A program made the position numbers and the translations under genes. Positions 31,501-43,602 of a stretch of 64,000 nt of DNA are shown one piece after another (positions within the stretch are counted from its first letter, which is position 1; every line of letters begins with the position of its first letter). The stretch comes from Arbacia lixula (lineage: Eukaryota > Echinodermata > Echinoidea > Arbacioida > Arbaciidae). Below the pieces are notes generated by a model that saw only the letters and a list, made by a program, of their open reading frames with translations, ran no database searches and was not told the DNA's origin. Location: positions 13,781,940 to 13,845,939 of the forward strand of contig OZ022578.1 of the NCBI GenBank assembly GCA_963669155.1. Direction: 5' to 3'.

Positions 31501-33820
31501 AGCATATCAATTTTATTTTTACCGCCGTGGTTTTGTCATAACAGCAGTCATTCGAGGTATGACAATTATCACTTAGAAATAATTCGATCATGATTACTTT
31601 ACCATTCTGGCATGTAAATAATCATAACACTATAAACTAGGGTTAGGTTTCAGATGATGTATTTACATATATTTGAATTTTTAGGCATCTTATGATCTTA
31701 ATGAACTTAAATTCCAATCTGAATCAACTGGGCACATTAATAAATGTATACTCGTATACTAAGTCTGTGCTTTTAGGTCGCCATATAATAAATATATAGC
31801 AATTTCATATAGTTCTGTAATTTTAGTATTTCTTGCACCATGGTGTTGTCATAGCAACGGTGTTCTTATGCATGACTATTGGCACTTAAAAATACCTCAG
31901 TCTTCATTGATATGAGTCTGATATCTTGATATTTACACTTTTAGAAGCGGGGATTTGGCTTTGAGTTGGCTATTAACATATCTTTTAATTATTAACTAAA
32001 AAATGCCCTCTTTCTGATCGTTTCCATGGCAATAACCATTTTTTAGGCATGATCTTGTCATTAAATGGCTTAGTTTCCTCTCAGAATCAACTGGGGAACT
32101 TGTGAAATGTATACTTAGACACAATTTTTTTTTTATGTTACTATTTCAGAAATATATGGCAATTTTGTAACTTCCTCAAATTCCCAAATTTCATTGACAT
32201 GTTACTATGGTAACAGCCCTGGAGGCCGCACCCACCACCAGTGCAATGGCAAACAGGCAGATTCTGACAGCTGAGGGTCCTGCCTAACATAAAAACATGG
32301 TTTGAAATTGTGGCTAAGGGGGGGGGGGACCTTCTCGGTTTGTGGCCCATGGTCTACATCATTTGAATGTTTTTCTTACAAAATTGCCTTTTTTTGTTCA
32401 CAGCGTTTCTATGGCAACAACCATTTTTAGGCACAATTGTGATCTCTAATGAATAAGAATACAATCAGAACCAACTGTGCACCATGGTAAATGTTTACCT
32501 AGACACATATTTTTCTGTTTTTAAGTAACCATATGAGAAATATATGACATTTCTTATAATTCAGTAATTTCGGTATTTTTGACATCATGGTGTTGTCATA
32601 GCAATGGTATTTTTTTGCATGACAGTTATTGCATATAAATGACTTAAGCTTTTTTGCAACTATTCTGGCATATAAATATTCATTAAACCATAACGAAGAA
32701 TTAGTTTTTGTGCTGTAAATTGACAGATATATGAATACTTTTCTAACAAAAATGCCCTTTTTACACATTTGTTTCCATGGTAACGACTATTTTAGGTATG
32801 ATAATGACCTTACATGACTTAGATTCTGATCAGAATCAACAAGGCGCCTTGCTAAATGTATACTTAGACGCTAATATTGTGTTTTTATATTACCATTTGA
32901 GAAATATATGGCACTTTCTTATATATTTCTGTAAGTTCAATATTTTTGGTACCATGGTGTTGTCATAGCAACAGTCATCTTATGGGTAACAGTTATCACT
33001 TAGAAATGACTTAATCGTCATTACTACTATTCTGGCAACTAAATATTCATGAAACTATAAACTTGGATTAGGTTTTTTGCTGTGTATTTACATATATTTG
33101 AATGGTTTTCTAACAAAATTGCCTTTTTGATTCATATCGTTTCCATGGCAACTACTATTTCTCGTCATCATCGTGATCTGTTATGACTTAAATTCCAATC
33201 GAAATCAACCGGGCACCTTAATAAATGTATAATCAAACACTAATTTTGTGTTTTTAGGTCGCCATATGATAAATAGATGGCAATTTCTTATTTTTCTGTG
33301 ATTTTAGTATTTCTTGCACCGTGGTGTTGTCATAGTATCAGTGCTCTTATGCATGACTGTTCGAATTTAAAAATACCTCATTATTCATCGATATGGGTCT
33401 GATATCTTAATATTCACACTTTTTGAAGCTGCGATTTGACTTTGAGTTGCCTATTAACATATGTTTGAATTGTTAACTAAAAAATGCATTTTTTCTGATC
33501 GTTTCCATGGCAATAACCATTTTTTAAGCATTATAGTGGCCTTAAATGGCTTAGATTCCTATCAGAATCAACTGGGCAACTTCTAAAATGTATACTTAGA
33601 CACAAATTTTGACTTTTTATGTTACTCTTTCAGAAATATATGGCAATTTTGTAACTTCTTCAAATTCCAAAATTTCATTGACATGTTACCATGGTAACAG
33701 CCCTGGAGGTCACACCCACCACCAGCGCAATGGCAAACAGGCAGATTCTGACAGCTGAGGGTGCTGCCTAACATAAAAACATGGTTTGAAATTGTGGCTA
33801 AGGGGGGGGGGACCTTTTCG
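31500..33820 (-). repeat. X-box-containing ~183-bp satellite array, arm 2 (opposite orientation)
   Basis: Central 14-mers begin at 31845, 32020, 32201, 32405, 32592, 32771, 32959, 33139, 33326 (decayed), 33501 and 33685. Types alternate: GTTGTCATAGCAAC (31845, 32592, 32959) and GTTTCCATGGCAAY (32020, 32771 as GTTTCCATGGTAAC, 33139, 33501), giving a 362-368-base dimer. GTTACTATGGTAAC (32201) and GTTACCATGGTAAC (33685) mark two ends, each followed by the same CACCCACCACCAG...GCTAAGGGGGG segment. So two array copies lie head to tail. Confidence 0.8.
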
Positions 33821-34084
33821 GTTTCTGGCCCATGGCCTATTAATGCAACGCACAGGGGGTTCACAGGTGAACGCACAAAGAGTTAAAAAATACTCATCCC
33901 TCTTGTGTTTGAAACTTTTAAAACCCTTTATTTTGAAGAAAAAATTAAACACTGGATATTTTGACAAAAATGTAACATGACATAAATATGTGAGCATAAG
34001 AAGTCATTTTCATGTCATGGTTAATTAAAAAAAACTCTAAAAATCGCACAAGAAATGCCAAAATGTATTGTTAAAACGACATGA

Positions 34085-34310
34085 ACAATTACCCTTGTGA
34101 CTTTTGAAAAGTGACATTTTTGCTTTTAATGTGTGCTCACTCAATCATAACTGATTGGATTAATGTGATTTTCACACGGAAGTTAGTCAATAAGTTAAGG
34201 AACAATGCTGCCAAACTATTTTGCTCAAAACTTTTTCAATCAAAAGTTATGCTATTTTGCCTAGGGGGGGGGGGGACTTACCTTTTTTGTTGTGTTTATT
34301 TATTGATATT
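34085..34310. repeat. Right arm of long inverted repeat
   Basis: Counterpart of 28300-28490. A G-run (34263-34275) precedes ACTTACCTTTTTTGTTGTG. Confidence 0.8.
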
Positions 34311-34460
34311 GGTAAATTGTTTGATATTTTCTTTCAGTAACGATGGTCATTTTTCCCGTTGCAAACATTTAGGGGAAAGTCCACAAAGAATAAGAAAGTT
34401 ATAATGTCTATTTTTTTAATGTTGTGACGTCACGTTAGAGATACTCTCAAACATTGAACG
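34305..34460 (+). repeat. Right copy of direct repeat flanking the composite
   Basis: Same orientation as 27950-28105, with the same TTTCTTTCAGTAACGATGG and GTTGTGACGTCACGTTAG landmarks. Confidence 0.75.
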
Positions 34461-34784
34461 CTATTTTTGTTTAATCTGTTAATTTTCTCACAAGGATATA
34501 TACCATGTTACCTGTGCATTTGATATATCATCAGACACGTGCTTACACACATGCCTCTATGAAAAAGATTTATTCTTTCATCAAAAAAATGGAAACGGGA
34601 AATCTATGGGGAAAATAATACACAGCATACGGGAAAGCATCTCACACATGACGCCGCAAAAGAAAAACTCGGCGAGACAGTGTCGCCACTAGGTCACCGC
34701 CTAGTCTCAAGGCCAAATGAAATACTCACCTATGCAATCTAGATCATTGTGACACTCCAAGTCTAACAGTACATCGATTTATAT

Positions 34785-35275
34785 TATACCACAGCAATAC
34801 CACATAGCATGCTATGATTTAGTATATTGTACAGTTATTGAAATACCACAGAAACAAAGGCCTACACAAGGTGCCGCCTGTGGTACCCATGTGGTACGGA
34901 AAATACCATAGGAAATACCACAGCAAAATTATTCCACATCAATACCACACAGCAGTGGTGTACTTTCTACATGGGACAGTGTAATCCCACAGAAAATGCC
35001 ACACGGATGAAAAGGCCTACACAAATTTATATGATAATGCAGAAGTGTCGCCTGTGGTACCCATGTGGTACAAAAAATACCATAGAGAAGAATTATACCA
35101 TGGTACATTGTAATCATAGAAAATACCACAAGGATGAAAAGGCCTACACAGATTTATGTGCAAGACAGTTGATCTCTGCAGTTTATTGCAGAGGTGTCGC
35201 CTGAGGAACCCATCCGGTAAAGAAATACCATACGAAAGACCACAGAGAAAACAATATATATAAAACAAAATACCT
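34785..35275. repeat. Degenerate tandem repeat with GGTACCCATGTGGTAC cores
   Basis: GTGCCGCCTGTGGTACCC at about 34869, GTGTCGCCTGTGGTACCC at about 35044 and GTGTCGCCTGAGGAACCC at about 35192, with AATACCACA-rich text and GATGAAAAGGCCTACACA between them. Period about 150-175. Confidence 0.7.
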
Positions 35276-35335
35276 TACAGCAGTGCTGTGGTACTTACAT
35301 GATATGGTACAGACGTGTGTACAACACAAGGCTCA

Positions 35336-35690
35336 TGTAGAGAGAGGAGAGAGAGAGGGGGGAGAGAAAAGAGAGACAGAGACCGAGAGAGAGAGTCAGA
35401 GAGAGAGAGAGAGTCAGAGAGAGAGAGAGAGAGAGAGTCAGAGAGAGAGAGAGAGAGAGAGAAGAGCAGAGAGAGGGTGGAGAGAAAAGAGAGACAGAGA
35501 CCGAGAGAGAGAGTCAGAGAGAGAGAGTGTGTGTCAGAGAGAGAGAGAGAGAAGAGCAGAGAGAGGGAGAGAGAGGAGAGGAGAGAGAGAGAGAGAAGAG
35601 CAGAGAGAGGGAGAGAGAGTAGAGGAGAGAGAGAGAGAGAAGAGCAGAGAGAGGGAGAGAGAGGAGAGGAGAGAGAGAGAGAGTTGGACA
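35336..35690. repeat. GA-rich microsatellite block
   Basis: (GA)n with AGAGTCAGAGAG and GAAGAGCAGAGAGAGGG sub-repeats. Long frames on both strands (Arg/Glu or Ser/Leu) are artefacts. Confidence 0.9.
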
Positions 35691-35732
35691 AAGTGGCAGT
35701 GATAGTGGGATAGATAGAGCTGTAGAGGTACC

Positions 35733-36990
35733 ACAAATAATGATAATAATAATAGTCCATTCTTATATAGCGCAATTTTACAGTTAAGTCTCAATGCGCA
35801 TAAAAGAGAAATACAGAAAGAAGTAGAACCTTATTTAAGCAAAGATAAAGTGATTGAAATCTACAATTCACTAAGAAACAAAAAATGTCTTCAATTTGGC
35901 GCGAAATTGATCCTTAGTTTTAGATTCTCGAATAAAGTCTGGAAGTTTATTCCACAGCATATGTGCGGCAAACTGGAAAGACCTCTGACCGTATGTCTTG
36001 GTTCTAACGGAGTATCGCACTTAAAGATTCTTTGAATTTGAACGAAGAACCCGAGGTGATTTATAGAAACTAATAAGTTCTTGAATATAGTCAGGAGAAT
36101 TTCCATATAAACATCGATATGAAATGACTAAAATCTTAAACATAATTCGCTTATTTACGGGAAACCAATGTAAGTTATGCAAAACAGGACTTATAGACTC
36201 ACATCTTTTAGTACATGTTACCAAGTGAGCAGCAGAATTTTGTATGTGTTGTGCCTTACTTAATAATATATCTGGAAGACCAAATAAGATACTATTACAA
36301 TCATCAATGTGACTTAAGACAAAAGCATGGACAAGTCTCTCAGTAGTGCTTTTATCCAAATATTGTCTAATCTTCCCTAGCTTATAGAGACCAAATGACG
36401 CCTTTTGACACATATTACGTACATGATTTACTAATGACAAATTCTCATCAAATAACACACCTAAGTTTTTAACACACTTTGCGGGTTGTAGTGAGCTCTC
36501 ATTAAACAAAACAGATGGTATTATATTTTTTGTTCTAAATCGAGAAGACAAATGAAGGAATTCCGTTTTCTCAGCGTTCAGTCGTATCAAATTTCATGAT
36601 GACCACAACTTGATATCTACTAAACATGACTCTAACTGAGGAATAACTAATGGTAGGTCTGAATGCTTCAGCGTATAAAGCTGAATATCATCAGCATAGA
36701 CCACATAACCAAAACCATAACTCTGCAAAATTGTCTCTAATGGGGATGAATACAAAGTAAATAATATAGGACCCATCACAGATCCTTGTGGGACACCCTG
36801 GCGTATGACACGTTGGTTTGAAACTTCATCATTGATTACTACATGTTGATATCTATTTGTAACATAAGTATGGAGCCAATTCAATGAACTGCTGTTGAAT
36901 CCAAAGCTAAATTATAGTCTTCGAAGAAGTATTTCGTGGCTAATCGAGTCAAAAGCAGCGGAGTAATCCAGCAACACTAACAATGCCTCT
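35733..36990 (-). mobile_element. 5'-truncated CR1/L2-like LINE remnant
   Basis: On the minus strand: LLDYSAAFDSISHEILL near 36950, a stop, then QGVPQGSVMGPILF and YADDIQLY (36594-36884), an in-frame TGA at 36594-36596, then LNAEKTEFLHLS, NLGVLFDENLS and IQNSAAHLVT down to 36021. The 3' end reads GCGCTATATAAGAATGGAC followed by ATT repeats (35733-35757), the microsatellite tail usual for this group. Stops and truncation make it inactive. Confidence 0.85.
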
Positions 36991-37953
36991 TGTCCTTAAT
37001 CCAAGCTCAGGAGCAGATGCCTGTCAGATACATATCTGAAGCAAAAAAAATCATAAAACTAAAGAAAATCTTTAAAAAAAAATAGAATCCATAAGAAATT
37101 AACAAAAACATGAAAATACATACGAATTGATCTGTAATTTCAAAGTTTTGTGACATGATATTGTTGATTATCCTACTTGGCACATGCAACATCAGTTTGA
37201 CCTTCATGCCATCTTTTTTTAATGAGATATGAATAAATTTGTAAAATATTAATCTAATTTGCATAAATTATTATTAACACATAATTGAATGCTTTTTTCC
37301 TAAAAACATTATGCAGCTGGTGACATGTTGCTTAATCTCCGTGCAAAATTTTGCGTCCATACAGCCTTTCGTACGTGGCCGAGATATTAGGGGGGCGGGG
37401 GTCAAAAGGACACCCCCCCCCCCCCACACACACACACACACACACACCCTGTTCTCAAAACCTGCTCTCCAAAAGCCCAGTCACAGAAGGGTTAAAGAAA
37501 TATTGGTTTTAGATCATTTATATCTTAGGGAAATAGTTCTACTATGCGAGCCAGTTATTACATGTTTTCTACTGGAAATGGGGTGTTAAATTCTAGTCTG
37601 AATAAAAGACTAAGTACTGAGCTAGCTAGCTGGATAGCAGCATGCAGCCTACACACACGCACACACATACACACACACACGTTCCCTATTCTGCTCATGC
37701 GCACTGCATGCATGTAGATTGCATGCAGTTACATTTATTTGAATTTGAGTTAGCGGGAGTTACAGTTAGTGTGCTTGTGTGCTACATTGTAGCTCGGCCT
37801 CAGACTCGGTCATTTGACGCAAAGCACCTCTGAAATTCACGACAGACATTTGTCATGTCATACATGGCCAATCAATCCAAGTTACGACCTAGATCTAATG
37901 GTATTTACTAGCATTTCTATTGAAGAACTTTGAAGATATCATGTTTTTACAAA
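36991..37953. repeat. Intergenic spacer with (CA)n microsatellites
   Basis: A C-run followed by (CA)n at about 37412-37447 and a second (CA)n at about 37650-37680; otherwise unique AT-rich sequence. The unit B duplication begins directly after it. Confidence 0.7.
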
Positions 37954-38396
37954 GTCTAGATACCAACAGCTTATATCTGTGAATGTATGCCCATGACGGG
38001 CCATGTGTTGAGCTGTGCTGTGGCCGTAATAGGCTACGCTACATTGTAGTTGTACATATAATCTGCCATCAATGCACTTTCGTCTATGAACTCCTAACCC
38101 TTATTTTGTGAGTTTCATTCATACAAAAAGGGTGATTTCTAGGTCACTTTCCGTCAACAACAAAAAATCACCATCATGCAAGGAGAACACTGTTGTTACT
38201 GGCGCTTATATGATGACTTATTTTTAGTTGGTGATTGGGGAAAAAAACAAATTTGTTGTTTGCTGGTAAATGTGTTACATGTTGAAGTGAAAAGCAGAAT
38301 TGTATTTTCTTTGAGACTACCGCATCATAAATTTTTCATGGAACTAGGTCCGAAAAAGGGGGATTGCCATGTGAACTTGAAAGATGTCTTCATTTT

Positions 38397-38542
38397 GATT
38401 GCACCTACATCTTCAGCCAGTGACAGAAGCAATCACCGAGCGGTGATTTTGACAGAATGTCTGTTTTCTCCAAAATTCTTGCTGAGCACCCGCTCGGTGA
38501 TTGCTTTGGTCACTGACTGAAGATGTCAGTTTGGTCGCAATG
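38397..38542. repeat. Fold-back element, unit B
   Basis: Near-exact counterpart of 455-600 with the same inverted arms. Confidence 0.7.
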
Positions 38543-38658
38543 CGCATGCTACATCAGCACTACGTAATGTGCGCTCTGAGAAGATACTTCTTCTCCTTCT
38601 TCTTCAGGGTAGTCCTGTGTCCTTTACACTTGAAGATTAATACAGGCGATTTGTGTGG

Positions 38659-39234
38659 CTAGTGCTTGTGCTGGACGGTGCAATTGAACAAAACTAATGA
38701 TATCACCGTTGCAAGTAAACAAAAAGGTTTGCATTTCAGGATCTGCATCACCATCAGTCTCTGCCGGAAGAGCTCGACTGATGGGGCGGAGATGACATCA
38801 GGTGGTAGGGTGTTCCAAGTCTTTACAGTTCGAGGAAAGAAGGACTGTCTGTGCTGTTCAGTTCTGGAGAGAGGCAGCTGGTAGCCTTGTGCATGGATAT
38901 GTCTTGTTACTCTCAGGACTGGTGTAATGTAAGGTGCAGTGGTGAAATCAACGATGTTGTGGAGCATTTTGAAGAAGAGAACCAGACGGAGGACCTCGCG
39001 CCTTTGTTGCAATGAGAGCCAAGTCAGCTCACTCAACATGTCAGTTACACTGGATGTATTGTGATGTCTGTTGAGGGCAAATCTGGCAGCTCTCCTCTGG
39101 ATCATCTCAAGCTTGTAGATGTTTCTGTCTGCGTATGGGTCCCAGATTGGTGCCGCATACTCCACAAGTGGTCTCACAAGGGAAAAGTAGGCCATTGTCT
39201 TGAGTTGGGTGGAGCTGATAGTTTTGCCCTTAAA
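38659..39234 (-). mobile_element. LINE 3' fragment (jockey/CR1-like), unit B
   Basis: The 178-codon frame is identical in protein sequence to the one at 717-1253. A dead fragment preserving an unchanged frame shows how recent the sharing is, not that it is functional. Confidence 0.8.
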
Positions 39235-39499
39235 AATACTTATTTTAGGAAGTGTTCACTCAAGATTATTTTGAAAGTATATAGCATCAAATTACAGTAA
39301 ATGTGTGATTTACATAAGAGTATGCCCCCCCCCCTCCCCCATCGTACATGTACACTTTATTGCTTCCTACGCATTTTTGCCAGTACATTACCATCGCGTT
39401 CTAATACGAGGTAGGCCTAAGAGTTTTTGCCAGTGCGAGGAGTAACAAGATCACGGTGAGAATGGGCCACTAAAAATACAGCTAGTCTGATCGATGTGG

Positions 39500-39570
39500 C
39501 GATGGCATCTTGCCGTAATATTTATGACACATACATGAAAGCTCATCGTCATAGAGGCAAGATGCCATCG
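39500..39570. repeat. 15-bp inverted repeat, unit B
   Basis: CGATGGCATCTTGCC (39500-39514) and its complement (39556-39570), as at 1556-1626. Confidence 0.6.
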
Positions 39571-40715
39571 GTCTAGATCCTATTAATGATGAAAGACAAC
39601 TTAGTAACTTATTTCAAAAGACAAGGTATTCATCCAGTGTATATTGCATGATAATAACCTTCTTAGTTGTGGTCATTAATGGTTGGGAAGTACTGAAGCA
39701 TTCATTTTTTTCATTATTTTTCTTAAATTGCAAATTGATTTTTTTTTCTTCAAATTTGTATGTAAGCTAGAGCAGTATCCCCGGCAAGTAAAAGGAGGGA
39801 GGCTAGCCACCACCAAGATGAAGGATGCAGACTATCTATAGCTGTGAAGGGGACATTATTGTCTGTCCATGTCCTGGAAGAAGACAGGTTTGTAATTAAA
39901 ATAATTTTCAATTCACTTTTCCATAGTCAATGCTGTGTACGAGCTCATATTCAATAAAGCTTTTGAATTGGAGTATTCGCAGTAACTATTAATTTTGAGA
40001 GAATGTTTTGAAAACTTAGGTGCATTGTTTATGCTTTCAGTTATTGCAACTCAAATTGATTGAAATTTGTTCAAATCATCAACAAAATAAGCATGCATGG
40101 GCCCATGACGTGGCAGTAATCGATTTAGTCGTGTTCACGATCAATTCAAGTTTTGCCAAAATGACAGAATACATGCTTATGTATTGCTAATAACTTAAAA
40201 ATAGCAATTACATCTATCATAATAATTTGGCACTCATGTTAGATACGTGTGCATATTAGTTTTAGAGGTATTTTTTGCTGGATTCTGTTGGAATATATTT
40301 TAGTGCTCAACACGTCTACTTTACTTGGTTGTAAGAATGTGGGTTTATATTTTGAATAAATGTACTTTGTAGTTTTATTACACCCTTATAAAGTACATCT
40401 CTGGACGCCATGTTGTTTCCAACTTTCGAACGCAGATCCCTTGTTAGAACTTCGGTTGTGTGTTTTCTGTATTGTTTACAACGAAGAACGCTTTTCTGCT
40501 TGTCAGAGAAAGATATAGAAAGTGTCATTCTGAGTACTACTGAGTACCAGTCAAGAAAATTATTGATCTTTATTTTTTTCAATAAATGAAATGAAAATAA
40601 AATTTACCATGCTCATCTAACAAATTTTATACAAGTGACTCCAATATCTATTCAACTGTGCTTAACTACAAACGGGAGTCGACTAAGACCATGAGAGCAA
40701 GAAAGTTCCAAAATT

Positions 40716-40883
40716 GAGAGTGAGGGGGAGAGAGAGAGAGAAAAGATGTGGGGGAGGGAGAGAGAGAGAGAGGGAGCGAGAAAAAAAGTGGAGAAGGGAG
40801 AGAAAGGGGGTTGGAAAGGGATGGATACTGAGCGAGAAAGGGGTTGGGGAAGGGAGGGGGAGAGGGAAAAAAGGGGGTGGACA

Positions 40884-40928
<45 letters not shown>

Positions 40929-40940
40929 CAGACAGAGAGG
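40716..40940. repeat. GA-rich low-complexity tract, unit B
   Basis: Counterpart of 2773-2994 with a slightly different (GA)n length. Confidence 0.9.
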
Positions 40941-41621
40941 GGTTGGTGACTGGGTGGTGAAGGGAAAGAGAATTGAAGTGGGATGTGCATGTACCTAGTC
41001 CAGAAAGAAAGACACGAGACTGAGAGCCCGAAAAGTTATACAGGAGAGCAAGGTTAGTTCAGAAATTGACAGAGAGAGAAAGAGAGAGAAATGGACGGAA
41101 GCAACTAAGATTGGAATTAATGAAAGATGTGGAGAAACAGAATTATATGCTAGAATCAGATCAACATGTCATTTCCGATGGCCACAATAAACGTTGATTT
41201 AAGTGTGGTTTGCATCATTTCTCCTGTATTCCTTCTCTCCGCTCCTCTAGCTCTATGCATAACAAACATTGAGTATCGAATAATAAACAAAATCATCAGA
41301 TTTTCATCTTGGACCAAGATGAGATTATGTCAAAAGCTTCGGAGACGGTGTTACTATAAATCCTATAGCGCGCGCACAGTTTATACACACACAGCTGCGG
41401 TGCGGTCGAGAGCGCGGCACAAACAATGGAAACAACATGGCGTCAAATTCTGAGTTGTCGCAACTCTTCTATACAGGGACACTAATAAGTATTCGGTGAT
41501 GGCGCCCTCAGTGTTCCGACTTGGTGCCAAGTCACATTATTTGTATGTGATCTATCGGCCACATTTCTTGTCCGAATTTATTTGAAAAAAAAACTTGCTT
41601 TGGAGGATTATTATTATTATT

Positions 41622-41655
41622 ATTTTTTTTTTTTTTTTTTTTTTGGGGGGGGGGG
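41622..41655. repeat. T-run / G-run homopolymer tract, unit B
   Basis: Counterpart of 3678-3712 with different run lengths. The rest of 40941-42469 is intergenic sequence almost identical to unit A, with no gene seen. Confidence 0.8.
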
Positions 41656-42469
41656 TGTCATTCTGCGTAACAATCGTTTTCAGTGACAGCGTCCTCATTG
41701 TTCCAATTTTTATAGGATGCCATGTCATATTTCTGCTTGTTTGTTTTTTGCAGTTTGTCATAACAATTGGCACACAGAAGCAGCATTAGAAGCTAAGATG
41801 CCTATCATTTTTGGTGTGTGTGTGTGTGTTTGTGTGGGGGTGTCTTTTTTGCCATGGTAGCAGTCACTATGACAATCCAATGTATCATGCTTACTTCATT
41901 CCAAGGTACATGTACATGTACAAGTAGCATAACACCGTGGTGTTCCCATATAGAAAAGATGTAGCTTGTTTTCTACTTGTTTGTTTCAAGTGTTAAAATA
42001 AACAGGCTCAAAGTTAGAGCCACCTGACCATTGGCACCCATCATATACTTCAGAGCAATCTGTCATACCAATAAAATACTGATTTGTCGATAGCTGTCAA
42101 TATCAGTACAATATTTGTACCGACATAGCGACAGAGAATTTTCTTAATAACAGCCCTAGTGTGAGCTCTATATATCGCGATGATAGATGAAGCGGTGGGT
42201 TCGGAGGATACATGTGTTCTAGTTGTAGGAAGTGTTTACTCGAAATATTTTAGTATTTAAATTTGAAAGTATAAAGCTGACTGAATAGTGAATGAAAGCT
42301 TGCCATTGATGCTTTCTATAAAGCAAAACAGTAATTGAATAGTCTTTCAAATGTCGGGCGCCTACATAAATGATAACACGTTAGCGATCCAGACATGCAT
42401 GCATTGCTTGTGCTATTGTTTCGTTCGTAAAAATGGTCTAAAATACCACACGAGCCTTTGGGGATCAGC

Positions 42470-42870
42470 AAGTTAGTTTTCCCCTTTTCTTCGCAACGAT
42501 ATTAGCGAGCTTTCGTTTTGAGGACGGACGGGCTCCAGTACGGTAATCCGACACCAAGATCGATCTGCGCATGCGCCACCGCCCGCTCTGGAATCCGCGC
42601 GGGGAATCGAGAACGTGAATTCTGAGATTTCTCGTCCTCGACGAGTAGAGGACAGCAGCCAATCAGCGCCCGTACAGATGATGTAATGCAAATCGCACGT
42701 GCACGGGTGAGGGGCCGGTAGGGGGTGTGCCAGATGACATCACACGCACCGCCGTTCGCGTTCTCTGTCTTTTAGCGAAACTGCGTGTGAATTGCCGCGG
42801 ACGGACGGCGAGAACAGATTGCTCACTGATCTCGTTTCCGTCCGCGGGGTTGTAACGAAAGCTCCCTACT
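42470..42870 (+). promoter_or_regulatory. Candidate CLCA promoter / CpG-rich region, unit B
   Basis: Counterpart of 4530-4930. CCAATCAG is at 42659-42666, and the NRF1-like TGCGCATGCGC and octamer ATGCAAAT are unchanged. The two genes therefore probably share the same proximal control, unless 3' or intronic differences matter. Confidence 0.45.
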
Positions 42871-43437
42871 GGTGACTTGACGTGAGTTTCGTGCTGATAA
42901 CAATGGCCACATTGTGTATGCATCCATGGTAACGGTGTAAACAAGGATGTGTGAAACGTAGCTTTGTGTAAATATGCATATTTGTTGAATGAATAAATCA
43001 AATAAATCCAACTAATCCATAAATGCATGAAATCATAAACCAATCAATAATTAAATTAGTTATTAAACTAACGAGTCAATCAACCACATAATTACCAACT
43101 TCGATCATTAATGTTAATTGATGAAATATTCATTGTTAATTAAATGGGGAGGCGATAAGTATGTCAAGAAACAAATTACCTTTATCTGTTTTGAACCCTG
43201 ACATGTCTTGATTTGTTTAATGTTTACAAATTTTTGAACCCTATAAAGATAACAAAGTGGATACTCGAATGACAAACTAATGTTTAAGTTTGTTCGTTTT
43301 ATTTTTTACTTTCTGGCTTGTGGCGCGTTGCACTTCACCAAAGTGAAACACAGCGCTGAAAGACACCATTAGAGCTACTACAGACCTACTTGTACGTCAC
43401 GTCAGGAAAAATGAAACTCTAACATTGTAAAATAATC

Positions 43438-43602
43438 ATGATCTGGCGAAAGGGTGCGGTCTTTATTCTATTATTCATCTTCACTGTCCCAATACTCGGA
43501 CAGAAAAACACCATTACACTTCAAGATGGTGGGTACTCCAACGTTCTCATTGCCATAGACAAACACGTGGAGGAAGACTTCACCATCTTAGACAATCTCA
43601 AG
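43438..43602 (+). CDS. CLCA: CLCA copy B exon 1
   Basis: Signal peptide and first N-CLCA residues (1-55). CAG to CAC changes Gln43 to His. The three-codon upstream ORF is also present, at 43411. Confidence 0.85.

Noticed and set aside
31500..33820. CRISPR-like array suggested by regular spacing of a conserved 14-mer
   Set aside because: Animal DNA; the whole ~183-base unit is repeated, not just a short repeat between unique spacers, and there are no cas genes.
35275..35775. Long Ser/Leu- and Arg/Glu-rich frames on both strands
   Set aside because: Pure GA/CT microsatellite composition; no start context, no splice structure, no conservation argument.
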